From contig JAODTK010005635.1 of the NCBI GenBank assembly GCA_026419785.1, positions 62,001 through 126,000 of the forward strand: a DNA stretch of 64,000 nt. Direction: 5' to 3'. Both the position numbers and the translations under genes were made by a program. Shown one piece after another: positions 21,309-32,303 of this stretch (position 1 is the stretch's first letter; each line of letters begins with the position of its first letter). The DNA comes from Sclerodactyla briareus (Eukaryota > Echinodermata > Holothuroidea > Dendrochirotida > Sclerodactylidae). Below the pieces are notes generated by a model, which was given only the letters and a program-made list of their open reading frames with translations, made no database searches and was not told the origin of the DNA.

Positions 21309-22300
21309 CTGTGGAGAGAAGCAGACACAAAACGAGTATAGATTAAGACAACTATAAATGTAAAAGTCTTGGTAGTTGAGGAGAGATACCAAATGGTGAA
21401 GGCCTACACAAGCTAGGATGGACCAGCTTCAAACTGATCACATAGAGTTCCAAGATTTTCCAATTTGTGGAAACACACTACAGTCAGGACTACTACTGGT
21501 ACTCTGAGTTACTCAATATTGTGTTGTGTTACAAATTGTGCCATCAGTTTGTTTTTGAGCTGAGGAATACTGTATGTTTAAGCCCAATGCATTTGGTACT
21601 GGGACTAGATTGAATCTAGGAGCTTTCATAGACTGTTACTGTATGAAACTAATTCCAGCTAAACAGTCTCATGAGTATTCAAATTCCAAACTATTTATGT
21701 TTCTTTACAAAGTATGCCAGTATAAATAGACAATTGATAATTAAAATTAAGTTTTGGACCAAACTGGATTCATTCACAATTTTTGTATTGAATAAACAGG
21801 GTAAAGAAATTTCTTCAAAAAGACCATGCAAAGCAGTTATATAATGTTGTTATTTCAAAAAACATAATTGAGCAACTCAAACCAATTATCCTGTTTGAAG
21901 TAAGTACGTTAAGTCCACAACAGAATTTTAATTTGTATGTGATAGTACATAAGCCAAAGGACAAAAGTCAGATCACTTGAATATGTTACTACATGTGAAC
22001 TAACAAAATTTCACTATGTTTTCCCTGACCTTATATTGCTTGTACCATATAGCATGACCTTTTGAAACTTCTTTTTTTTTTAATTTGCCCAGTCCTACTT
22101 AGTGTAACCATGAAAAGGGCAGGAAATGAGTAATTGTCAACGACCTTATAGTATATCAATGTCAAAGTCTGTAACAAAACTAACAATGTAATGAAACTAA
22201 CGCAAATTAGGGGTATGTAACAAAAAACATACATGTGTGTAGTAGATCAAGGGCATTCCACCAATTTCCAACAAATGCCCAAACAACACGAAGACAATGG
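21309..22300. other. Unassigned AT-rich DNA upstream of the exon cluster
   Basis: No further exon of the minus-strand gene was identified with confidence. The sequence is AT-rich and lacks recognisable repeats. Confidence 0.5.
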
Positions 22301-24080
22301 CTCCTAGGTAGATCATTTAGAGAGGGGATCAGTGCTCGAAATTTACATAAGCCCGATAGCCCGGGGGTACTCGAAGTTCAGTTCAGCCTACCAGAAACTT
22401 TGCTGCAGCTGCCCCTCGGGCTAGTGAGAAAATTCAGTTGAAGGTCTAGGGTCTAGGACACTAAAAATAAAACAAAAACTATGACTGATCTGTGAATCCT
22501 TCAATGCTTTTCATAAAGCTGGCCACAACCTGAGCGAACTAGCAGTATTTGCAACTAAATAGCCGCAGAAAATTAGCTTCTGCGAACATCGGCCATGACA
22601 CAGACATCGACCGTCACGAAACTGTAGGCCGATCAACGATCGTAGTCCCAAAACAAAAAGTTAACTTGTATAATAAACGCTCCGGCCCCACGTATACACA
22701 GGACTCACCGAGTGAACTGTGCATTACGATCATTGTTCACGCTAGGATGTGGGATCGCGGCACGATCTCGCACTCAACCTCAAGTCCCCGCACAAAAATG
22801 ATTTATCGTACTGATTCTCCATAACAGGAATAGTAAATTTTGCATCTTTTCCACCATTCCCCCCCCCCCACGGATCTTCGGTACTACTCTCAGGCACACT
22901 GTATGCATCCCTATATCATTGTGTGTCAGTCAATGTAACACTCGCCAGAAATGAAGAAAACACTAACTTTTCTGTCACCCTACACATCGATAACGTTCAT
23001 TTGAACATTTTGTAGAACCTGGCTTTATCTTTGTACACATTCTATGTTTAACCATGGGAATGGACCAGGTCACTGTAAACCATAACGTTAAAATCTGCAA
23101 TCTGAAAAACATTTAAAAAAAATCAATCAAATAATGAACAAGGCATGTACATGGTTGATACAAACACTTTTCACAAGAGATTGAATCATGTTTATTTGCA
23201 AGGTTTCTTCAGATAACCACTGTTCTGATCTAGGATAAGTGTGGTCCTGTACAAAAGCATTAGCCGTTCAGTAGCTTTAGGTGTACGGCTGGCTACCTGT
23301 GGGATTTCTATTTTTTTTTAAATTATCATTTTTGTTTCGCATTATTTATTCAACACAAAAATTCAATTTTGCGCCTGGGAAGAACATTCCTATGGGCTCC
23401 AGAATAATGTTGCCGTAGTAAGGCTGTGCCCTCACGTTTCTATGGGATGAAGGCAGGAATGGTATGGCATAGGTGATTATCCCCAGATACCCCCATTTGC
23501 CCTATATACAGTTTAACTTGTGTAGCACTAGTTTCAATGCAATCCATTGGAGAGCGGGAGTCAGGGAGAAAAATTTGGGCCCAAGAGGGAAGGCTGTAAC
23601 CCCTTATCAAACACATCCTATTGTTGAAAAACTGGCAACGTGGCAACGTTCGGCAGTATGTCATGGTACCAAAGAACTTCTGATCTATTTTTCGAGAACC
23701 CCCCCCCCCCACCCGCCAGATTTTCAACCTCCCTTTGAAAATTGTTAGGGGGCAATTCCCCCCCCCATTTCGGACCTAATCGTTAAACACTGATTACGAT
23801 ATGAACTGATATCTTTGACCTACTTTCGGCCTCGTTCCCACTTATTCGCGCGACTTATCACGTAAACTCGCTCCATCGAGTCATCGTTGGTTGAAAGTTT
23901 CGCAGTGAAGAGGCCGCAGAGACGCCGGTGGGATCGGCCTAATAAATTTTATCGGGCTAGTCAAATTCTTGTTCGGGCTAGTGGAAATTACGAGTTAGAA
24001 GCCCGATGGACAACTGCTGACCAGGAAATATTTCAGCACTGGAGGGGATGCCATTTAAAAGTCAGGTTCTAGGTCATCTG
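22301..24080. repeat. Region with scattered CGGGCTA(G/T) boxes, C runs and CpG-rich patches
   Basis: GCCCGATAGCCCGGGGG at 22349-22365 and CTCGGGCTAGTGAGAAAATT at 22416-22435 resemble TCGGGCTAGTCAAATTC and TTCGGGCTAGTGGAAATTACG at 23952-23992, suggesting fragments of one small repeat. C runs lie at 22859-22869, 23700-23710 and 23759-23766. The segment 22560-22800 is CpG-rich and on the minus strand ends in a donor-like CTCG|GTGAGT near 22690. It could be a promoter-proximal exon of the gene at 20-21 kb, but this is speculative. Confidence 0.35.
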
Positions 24081-25740
24081 AGGTAATTTGAAGCAAGTCC
24101 CCATGAAAATACAGTAAGACAAATCTCAAGATAAAATTCATTCAATGATTGCCAACATATATTCCCGCCCATACGAACATGGACCGAACAGTTTTTTTAG
24201 AAACAATTTATCAGTGACTGGTAATTTAAGATCAATGTAGGTTTAATTTGGTGGTAAATAGCCTGAGGCCAAATAGTAAATGTGCAATGCTATTGAGGGA
24301 AGGAGCAAGGGAGAACCACTGAATAATATCATGGTGCTATTTCAATTGGATGATCCTTAAGATGATGTCTGTTCAGTTGGCACATTGTATACACACTCAG
24401 CATAGTAAATTTCTTTGGTAGCTGTCAATTCATTGTGGCAGTGGTATGTACCCGACAGTTTGAATTGGGGAAAGGGAGGGGGTCATTCAAAATGTAGCCC
24501 TACTTTACATGTCCCTAATTTTTGCTGAGGAATTAAAAACACAGTTTGGAATAGTTTGCAACTTTCTTCTACCTTCCAAACTTTCCGGAAAATCTTCTAT
24601 ACCCCTACAGATGTCGCCTCACTGGATATTATGAGGGTAGTTTGCCAAATGTAGTTTGTCAACGGTAGGCCTTTCAACCAAGTTAGAATTCCATGCTTGC
24701 AGAAGGGACCAGCACATTTCCTTCAAATCATCTCTTATAGTTACACCAACCGTTTTTCTTGTTGGCTGACTGCCCGCCTAGCCTCAGGTTATTGCAAGTG
24801 CTGTGAAAGTATACTATAATGGGATTGGTTGGTAGTGAGAGTTGCTAGATTTATGAAAATCAGTTTCTAATAGGTTACCAGGGTCATAATAACATCAAAT
24901 GGCTGCTATTCTGTTGCATAATATCTTGTAATTTATGTACTAATTTGATATGGAAACAATAATAGTGGAGCTCTGTCAGGGGGGAAACTTGAAACATTAA
25001 TTTATGTTGTCGAGATGTCATTTCTCACTTGATGCCCAGCAAGTTGACACCAACTTATTCAGTGAATCCCAAACCATGGAAAACTACAATCTTGATTAGG
25101 CCAAAAAACAAGAATTCACCCTAGATTCTGCAAATCAGTGATTATTTTTTTTCCATTTCGGGAAGACAGTTTCCAGAGAAACCAATTGCAAATTCATTAG
25201 GAACCACTTAATAATTCAGCATAAATGGATCAGGATGTGTGCAGAATTAGAGTGCCCCATGAATTGTCATGTGCATGAAGTATTTTGAATGAAATCTGTA
25301 ACGAAAACTAACGTAACAAAACCAGTTTCAGTTTTCATTTCTCATATAACCATGATATGCTTGACCATATTTGATATTTTAATGGTGGAGCAGAGTGGGG
25401 GAGAGCGGGGTTAGTTGGACGTTTTTTTTTTTTTTTTCAATGGATATCTGGATATTTAAAAAATGCCATGCATGCAGGAACCATACCTATCCTGGGAGGA
25501 GACTAATTGGGTGGTTTGGAACACAAATTGCAGTCCAGAAAAATGTTGCTCGTCTCTATGGCTTGAGAGTTGGATAGATGATACAGTAAGGAAGTGCCGG
25601 TGATAGGCGTTCCAACTAACCACCGCCTATGGGGGCTTAGTTGGAACATGGGGTAGGGTTAGGGAAACCTTGCCTTGGCTAAGTTGACCTTAACACTGTA
25701 GTTAAATTTCAGGACTAAAGGTGAACCTTACCCACCAAGT
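24081..25740. other. Unassigned DNA with a T run
   Basis: T16 lies at 25422-25437. GGGGTTAGTTGGAC (25407-25420) and GGGGGCTTAGTTGGAACATG (25631-25650) are a repeated word about 225 bp apart. No gene recognised. Confidence 0.5.
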
Positions 25741-25819
25741 TCCATGAGGATTCAACCAACTTGAAATCTGCATAAATATGCAAATTAGGACACTAGGTAA
25801 ATGTGAATTATTAACACCC

Positions 25820-26700
25820 TCAATGGCCCTCTACCCAAGACCTGTAATGGAAACTGAAGAACATCATTGAATCTCGTGGGAGGAAGCATGTCAAGAACCA
25901 TTGTGTGAAATTTCATAAAAGGGACCACGTGCCAAGTGGGGACTTAGACCAAAAAATCCTTGATCACCCCAAAAGGTACGGCTGTTAGACAATCACTATG
26001 ACCCCAAAGGTCAGCAATGTGCACTGAGGATTTGTACGAAGAGAAGCATTTTGCGTAATTCATCATGATGGGCAACGGGCCCACCATGGGCCTTGGGACC
26101 TAAATCCATGGGCACCCTGGAGGTTACGGTACAGTATTAGACCCTCAGTAGTGACTGAACATAAAGCATGTGCAACAAAATTGTACGAGATAAACATTTT
26201 GCAATATGTCATATAATGGGCAATGGGGCCAAACTGGGCCTTGACCAACATTCATGAACACCCCCCCTATGGCCCTCATCCCCAAGGCATTACAGTAACA
26301 TGATAACTTTGAAGAAATCGATTGAATCGTGTGGGAGAGGCAATTTTTTTTGTTGATTCAATGTACTATTGTGTGAAAATTTCATAAAATGGGCCCTCGG
26401 ACCAAAAAATTCTGGACACCCGAGGTTTACGGCTCGTTAGGACCAGCATTAGACCGACACATCAGAACGTGTGCAACCAAAATTTTTGTAGGAGGAGGTA
26501 CATTTTGAAAATTTTAACACATAAAGTCTATACTGCACCTTTTTTATGACCTTTGACCTTCACAAAAGTCAAACATGTCCCATGGGTCAATAAAACATTG
26601 GTCCAAGTTGGTTACCTCCATCACAGAATGACCGGTATGGGGGCCAAAGGGGTCGGTCGGTAGGTCGGTAGAGTGACATGCAGATTCCAATAGATCAACC
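25820..26700 (+). repeat. ~445-bp tandem duplication, diverged
   Basis: The block starting CAATGGCCCTCTACCCAAG (about 25822) recurs as TATGGCCCTCATCCCCAAGG (about 26267). Shared words include ATTGAATC-GTGGGAG, ATTGTGTGAAA-TTTCATAAAA, GGACCAAAAAAT, GGTTACGG-TGTTAG and a GTACGA-GAGAA-CATTTTG block. The latter appears three times (26035, 26183 and weakly 26490), giving a nested ~145-bp sub-period. Old and non-coding. Confidence 0.65.
26547..26559 (+). promoter_or_regulatory. DR1-type double TGACCT half-site, second copy
   Basis: Identical 13 bases to 7136-7148, again within repeat DNA. It is potentially bound by RXR-partner nuclear receptors, but this is sequence similarity only. Confidence 0.3.
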
Positions 26701-27269
26701 AGAATGATGGTTTGAGGCTAAAAATATGAATGCAGTTGTGAAAGGTGAATGCTTGTAAGATTTGCTATAAAGGTTATATTATCATTCAAATTCACCATCA
26801 CCTTAATTATACTCTTCAATATGGCTCTTCATAAGTGTACAGGCAGACAGGTACTAGCCTAGAAGCTAAGGACAACTGCACTGCATTTAAAAACATCAAG
26901 TATTCCGGCATCTGTGGAGAAGGAAAGCTTGGCATGGGTGGGTGCAGAATCCCGCTCCCCCCCCCCCCCCCTCCCATGTTAAACACACGTTCCACTGGCG
27001 CACTACTATCTGAGACAAAACACATTTCCTAGCCAGGACAAATAGAGCAGAGTACTCAATGTGGTTTTTTTGCACCATCTGGATTCCAAAAGGCTGTGGA
27101 ATTTAATTACCAGATGACCTGCCCATCCAATCAATGATGTGTACGACACATGCAGTTTTTTTAATCTATAAAAATGATTTTAAAAATCCATTTGTGGCTA
27201 GGCAGTGAGCATAAATTCACTCAATCAATCCAAAACATGACAGTGGCACCTCCAACCTAATCACAAAAC
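26701..27269. other. Unassigned DNA with poly(C)
   Basis: A C run interrupted by one T lies at 26957-26973, beside GCATGGGTGGGTGCAGAATCC. The C-rich word creates shadow open frames on both strands that I discount. No gene recognised. Confidence 0.5.
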
Positions 27270-27545
27270 CAAACCAAAAAGCCATGAGGCTGTGGTGAAC
27301 CTTGACTGCCTGGAAGTTTGTGACCTCAGATGACCTTTGGCCTGACGAAACAATAGGGGTCATGTTACTCAGAAGGGGAACCCACATCCAAGTTGTGAAC
27401 TGATCCAACAAGGGGGGTCGAGTTATCGTGTTAACAATCCAGGGGACACCACACAACCACACACACACACCACACACACCACAAACACACACACACTGTA
27501 TGACTGCAAGATTCCTTTGACTAAAGTCAATCAAAAACTAGACAA
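27270..27545 (+). repeat. Repeat family R3, 3' fragment
   Basis: GACCTCAGATGACCTTTGG, CAATAGGGGTCATGTTACTC, CATCCAAGTTGTGAACT and GGGGGTCGAGTTATCGTGTT follow the order of one R3 unit at 15.2-15.4 kb. A CA-rich microsatellite (27455-27497) then precedes a GACTGCAAGATTCCTTTGAC tail. This is a 5'-truncated copy in the same orientation as the array at 14.2 kb. Confidence 0.75.
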
Positions 27546-28564
27546 ATTATAATATCCTATGTGAGGATATAATAAAAAAATTGAAAAACAATTGGTGTGA
27601 TTTTTCATGGTACATACTACAGGAAAAATATCTGTTAAGGCTAATTTGACAGACAATATAGAGTGGTTTAGATACCTTTTCAAATACAAAAGTGCAATTC
27701 AATCACTTCAGACATAGTAAAAATATTAGGCATTAGGACTGTGACAAAGTCCCTCTGCCAAATATAATTGTATATTAAATAATAAAATACTTCCACGATC
27801 TGCTGCCAGCCCATTAATTTTAAGGGTGTCAGGCTTATCACAGTTTCATGCGCTGTAGAATTTCACCTCACAACTCCTACTCATAGACATAAGAGTCTGT
27901 GCTTCTACATGTACTACTACATGAGGGGGCGACCAGTGAGTTAATGCTCACACGTGGCCGCTCCGGTGCAGGATTCGCTGCTTGGTACAGACGAAGCTAT
28001 ACATAATGCGTATGAGGGCAACTTTGCAGTGCCCAGTGCATTCGCACTGTAAGGTTGTTATGTGCCAGCGACTCGCTAGACAGCGGCACTCTAGCACTGC
28101 ACTGGGGTTTTGCACGGCGGGCCTAGCGCGCACCAGTACACTTTTATCGGCTAGTCTTTGGTGATTCCGAGTCCCTACGTTAGTTCCAAAGTGTGTCGCG
28201 AAATTCAAACAATCCAGATCATCCTTTGTGAACATAATTTGCATTTGTTTTTTTTATTTTAATAGCAAAAAACATATTTGTCCGGCCTCGAGTCCCCTTC
28301 CACCTGAACGAACGACAGACTCGATACGAAATGTTGATAGTGATTCCTAAAGAATTTTCAAGCAAGATGCTCTCAATTTTAGACGAAAGTGCTGGCAAAT
28401 GAGAAGGGTGATGGGGTGGCCACCCCGGACTTTTGAGTTATGCCATATGTTCAATTGGCCAGGGGTGAGGTTCATGGTCCAATATGGAGTTAAGTTGAAT
28501 ATCCGAAATAGACAGATACACACACAACACACCAAAGTTGACCCTAGTCTCCCTTGAACAAAGT
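27546..28564. other. Unassigned DNA with a CpG-rich patch at 27930-28210
   Basis: The patch is GC-richer than its surroundings and has several TAGCGCGC-, CGGCGGGC- and ACTCGCTAG-type words. It resembles a decayed GC-rich repeat or a small CpG island. No exon is called. The overlapping frames on both strands at 27948-28244 are a consequence of GC content. Confidence 0.4.
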
Positions 28565-28865
28565 TCCGGTGAATTATAACCAGAAAGCCAAGGAGCTGAG
28601 TGATTCCTTGACTCTTTCTAACAACCTATAGCAAGTCCTCAGGACAAATGGAAGTTGTACCAGCTTCATTGTGGGAAACGGTGAACGTCTGACAAATTTC
28701 TCAACTTTTTTTTACCAACCAATTAGGGATTCCTATACTCCTTGATAAGTATCTACACAATAATTTCAAAGATTTCAGATGGTGACCTCAAAACAATATG
28801 GTTCATGAACTCATTATCGGGAACACCATACCAATGAGAGCTTCATCTCGGTTGGGTGAGTTTTT
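28565..28865 (+). repeat. Repeat family R3, 5' fragment
   Basis: CCAGAAAGCCAAGGAGCTG, CTAACAACCTATAGCAAG, AGGACAAATGGAAGTTGTACC, ACCAACCAATTAGGGATTCC and AACAATATGGTTCATGAACTC follow the leader of the 14.2-kb array in order, ending near GAGCTTCATCTC. It is a 3'-truncated copy, independent of the 3' fragment 1 kb upstream because the order is reversed. Confidence 0.75.
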
Positions 28866-30725
28866 GACAGAAAAATTTAAAATTCCGAAAATGTTAACCA
28901 CAATTAGAATTGATATAGCGGTATCCTCAGGGTTGATGAGAGAATCATGCCCACTCTTCGTTCCCTTATCATTTCTGTTGAGATTTTTTTTCTATGTGAA
29001 TTGGAAAACGGGAAACCGTCAGTGATTTCAGGGGACTCGTGTTGAAGGAATCACTAGGCGATTTTAGCGGATTAGCAACACCTCTACAAATTGACCAACG
29101 AAGAGTGATGGTCCATGAACGCACCTACTGTATTCCTCCGATTGGTGTGGAAAGTGACGTACAGGGGTACTGTACCCTGTTTCTTGAATTCCTGGTGAAC
29201 TGACGCTACAATGACGCACTTCTCTTGGGGTTTGAAGGTGGGGACTACAATAATTGACAGCCGGCATAACAGCAACAGGTATACTCTACAACTCCAACCC
29301 CACATCACACACTTCCCTCTGCAGTAGCCTAGGCTATAGCATTGTTCTCAAAAGTAATTGCATGGTTGAGTGCCCCAAACACAATGTGCGGGACTCTGTA
29401 GGATGCGAAAGGGCTTTGCTCCGCTAGTGTATGGCCTAGGCCTAGGGTACGTTACCAGTTACAGGCCCTGTGGTGGGTCCCCCAAGTGGGGGCCTAGTAC
29501 TGAGTCCGTTGCCCGATCGGGATATTGGCGATTTTCTGGAAGCATCTGTCTATAATGAAAGCAGTGGACCACAACTACAACACAGTTCATGTCCAGTCTT
29601 TGCTTCATATATGAGCAACACATTCAACACAAATGACTCACATTCCCATGGCGCAAGGCAAGGATCCATGTATATTTTAGGGCTTTAGCCTAACACCAAC
29701 CTGCGGAAGTGCACAATATCGTTGGGTGTAGGCCTACCCTCAGCACCAATGTTTGAGCTATAGAATGTGTACATATAACACCATACGGCATGTCCGTACC
29801 GCTAATCTACAGAATGGTCGATACACTCGCTCAGTTTAAGTATTCGATCGGCAGCCGGCTATAGTTACAGTACTAGCTACCCGGCCCAATCCCACCAGTT
29901 TTTCGGCACCACGGGGCCATGACAATACTACAGTACTATTCCACTGCGCATAACTGCATGAATACAATATTAATTCACGATAGCGATAGCGATGAATGTG
30001 TTGGCCCACTCACGACTCTCCGGATCTGACACTACTTTTCCTGCAAACATAAACTCACTTCTGACAACAGGCTGCGATTCTCTTTTTTCAGCTCATGCCA
30101 CATTGTTAAATCAGAATCTGACACGGATCATTTTTCACTTTGTGTCTCGTCGTCATTGGTTTGTTGGTCATGCAACTTTAAAAACTACCTAATACCTAGG
30201 TCAAAAACCCGGGCAAGAAGCGTTCTCGTCCTCACAGAGAACTTCATGGGACAAGCTCGCTTGCAAAAAAAAACTGCGCACTTTGTGTATCGCGACTAAC
30301 TTCACGAAACACTCTTCAACGGTATCAACTCTGGCCATGCCTACTTCCTCCCCTGATGAGGCGTTGGAAAAAAGTGTTGCATAGATGTTTATTTGAGACA
30401 CCATCAGCGACATTACTAGGGTCTACATACTGGACGTAGAGGATAAAAAAAATCCGACTAACTGCAGCAGTTTCCGGAAGGTCCACAGGATTGTAAAGGA
30501 GGGAGGGTGGGTATAACATTATGGTGGGCAGCCACGATTACAGGGTGAATTTATGAGAGCTATATAGTAAATATCTCTGATTGCGCCATCATCAGCTGAC
30601 GAGTAGCACATGCTGAGAAGGCCTCACATGATCCAGTTCTACGAAGGCCTTGTTCATTCGGTCTGGTCTCGGGTTTTTGAAGACAGCAAACGTTGACCCT
30701 TTCTTTCCACAAATCAGTCAATTCA
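28866..30725. other. Unassigned DNA, CpG-richer at 29300-30200
   Basis: No gene or repeat shared with the rest of the window is recognised. The CpG-richer segment could be regulatory, but no exon with matching splice sites was found beside it. Short frames on both strands show no domain. Confidence 0.5.
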
Positions 30726-30726
30726 A

Positions 30727-32303
30727 CTCTACGCAAAATCTAACGCAAATCTTGACAACCTACGGGCCATTTTATCTCCAACTATCCTTTTTTCAGTGGA
30801 GCTGGGATGGGGCTAAATTGCCTAACTTTCCCCATCCCAGCTCCCTGAAAATGATAGTTGGATAGACATATTGGCCGTAGTTGGTCCAGATTTGCGTAGT
30901 TTTGAGCTTCCCGCGGCCTAGCGTTCTGCGATCTGTGCACCTCCTTCCAGGCGCGCGTACTGGGACCCCCACAGTCCCTTGTTTTTGAGGGCAGGCGCGC
31001 CAGTCCCCGTGAACCCATGCTGCTGCCACTTGCGAAAAGGACGCAGATCTTTTCAATGCCAGATGCCATATTCCTCCAACAAAACTAATTTCTAAAGCGA
31101 AAAACTAACAACTAATCAATGGGAGTACGAAAGGCATTAACACGAGTATTCACCAGAGAATTCAGAGGCTTACAGAAGAGGATGCACTTGTTGAACCTCC
31201 TCTCATGGTGCTTTCAGCTTTGGCCAGAGCCTACTAGGGCTATGCTGCTAGTATTGCGCCTCCATCAGGGTCGAGGACCTCAGGAGTCCTGTTTTTGGTT
31301 CAAGGGCAAAGCCACGTGTTGCAAAGCTAAGCCGATGCGTTCTGGAGGAACCATTCGCATTTTGGCCTTGCCATCACCTGCCTTCTCCTCTTCAAACACA
31401 TCTTCAAGTTGTGGAACCCCAGTAAGACACACGAGGGTACGAAAATTCATGAACGTCACACACTCCCTCTCAGCACAAGATTCAGGGGCATCCGCTGATC
31501 AGGAAAATATTTTTCGAAATTACAGGTCTTCGATGATAATTCTTCAACTCCATCAATATCGGGAGGAAGGGCATTTGATTATTATTATGTGCCCCACCGG
31601 AAAAATATTGCAGAACTATGATGCCGTCCCATATTGAGGCTCCATATTGACCGAGTCACTTTTTACCATGGGCGTCGTCCGTCGAAAATGGGAGGCGCAC
31701 TCGAATCAAATGACTCTAAGATACGCGCCACCATGGTTTGGCGCGAAGCATACAAAGAAATTTTAAGCTTTTCATACCCTCCAGATCGCCGGAAACGCAC
31801 TTGCCCGACTCGATAGCACCCATCTCACAGGGGTGATTTTAATAGAGACATAAAAGTTGTCATTGTTCATACAATGATTTCGCACATGTGCCACATGGTA
31901 TATGTTTTATTACCTTTTTTTACTCCATGGCTTAGTTTGCTTGGGATCCAGGGGCTGCCCAACGTCCCCTGTGGGACGAAGGGTAAGCCATAGGCGGTAC
32001 GGGACCATCCAATTGGGGAGCAGTACAATAATTGCCGCGAATTTTAAGTCAGTCATCAAAGAGTACCAGCGCGCGCGTAGGAATTTTGCCCGTTTTCCCG
32101 ATTCATTTTATCGAAAAAGTCCGCAGAAAATTCATAATTACATTTTTCACTTTTGCCTTTCCTCCTTGCCAAACTCCTCACGATTTTCGCCCGATTTTTT
32201 TCATCTCAGACAATTGGGGGAGGGGAAAGTCCTTTCTCCCCCAGGCTTCTTTCTGAATTATTCGAGTGAACAAATGCATTCGAAGCATACAATCGCATTA
32301 CAC
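30727..32303 (+). repeat. 1.58-kb tandem duplication, unit A
   Basis: Unit A matches unit B over its full length. It opens with the palindrome (30731-30907). Landmarks in order are GCGCGCGTACTGGGACCCC, AACTAATTTCTAAAGC, TCAGAGGCTTACAGAAGAGG, CAAAGCCACGTGTT, CCGCTGATCAGGAAAATAT, CATGGGCGTC, TTGGCGCGAAGCATACAAA, ATCGCCGGAAACG, GTACCAGCGCGCGCGTAGG and ATTATCGAGTGAACAAA-type words. Differences from unit B are mostly one- or two-base indels in short homopolymers plus scattered substitutions. A 172-codon plus-strand frame at 31119-31637 is open in this unit only; the same frame is interrupted in unit B, so I do not call a gene. Confidence 0.9.
30731..30907. repeat. ~175-bp imperfect palindrome at the head of unit A
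   Basis: The left arm runs from ACGCAAAATCTAACGCAAAT through CCAACTATCC to CAGTGGAGCTGGGATGGGG. The right arm mirrors it from CCCCATCCCAGCTCCCTG through ATAGTTGGATAG to TTTGCGTAGTTTTGAG. The innermost 18-19 bases pair almost perfectly around a ~17-base spacer; outer pairing is broken by small bulges. The arms are about 80 bases each, enough for a long DNA or RNA hairpin. Confidence 0.85.

Noticed and set aside
31119-31637. 172-codon open frame in duplication unit A
   Set aside because: The homologous frame in unit B is interrupted repeatedly, and the peptide shows no domain. It is probably chance within repeat DNA.
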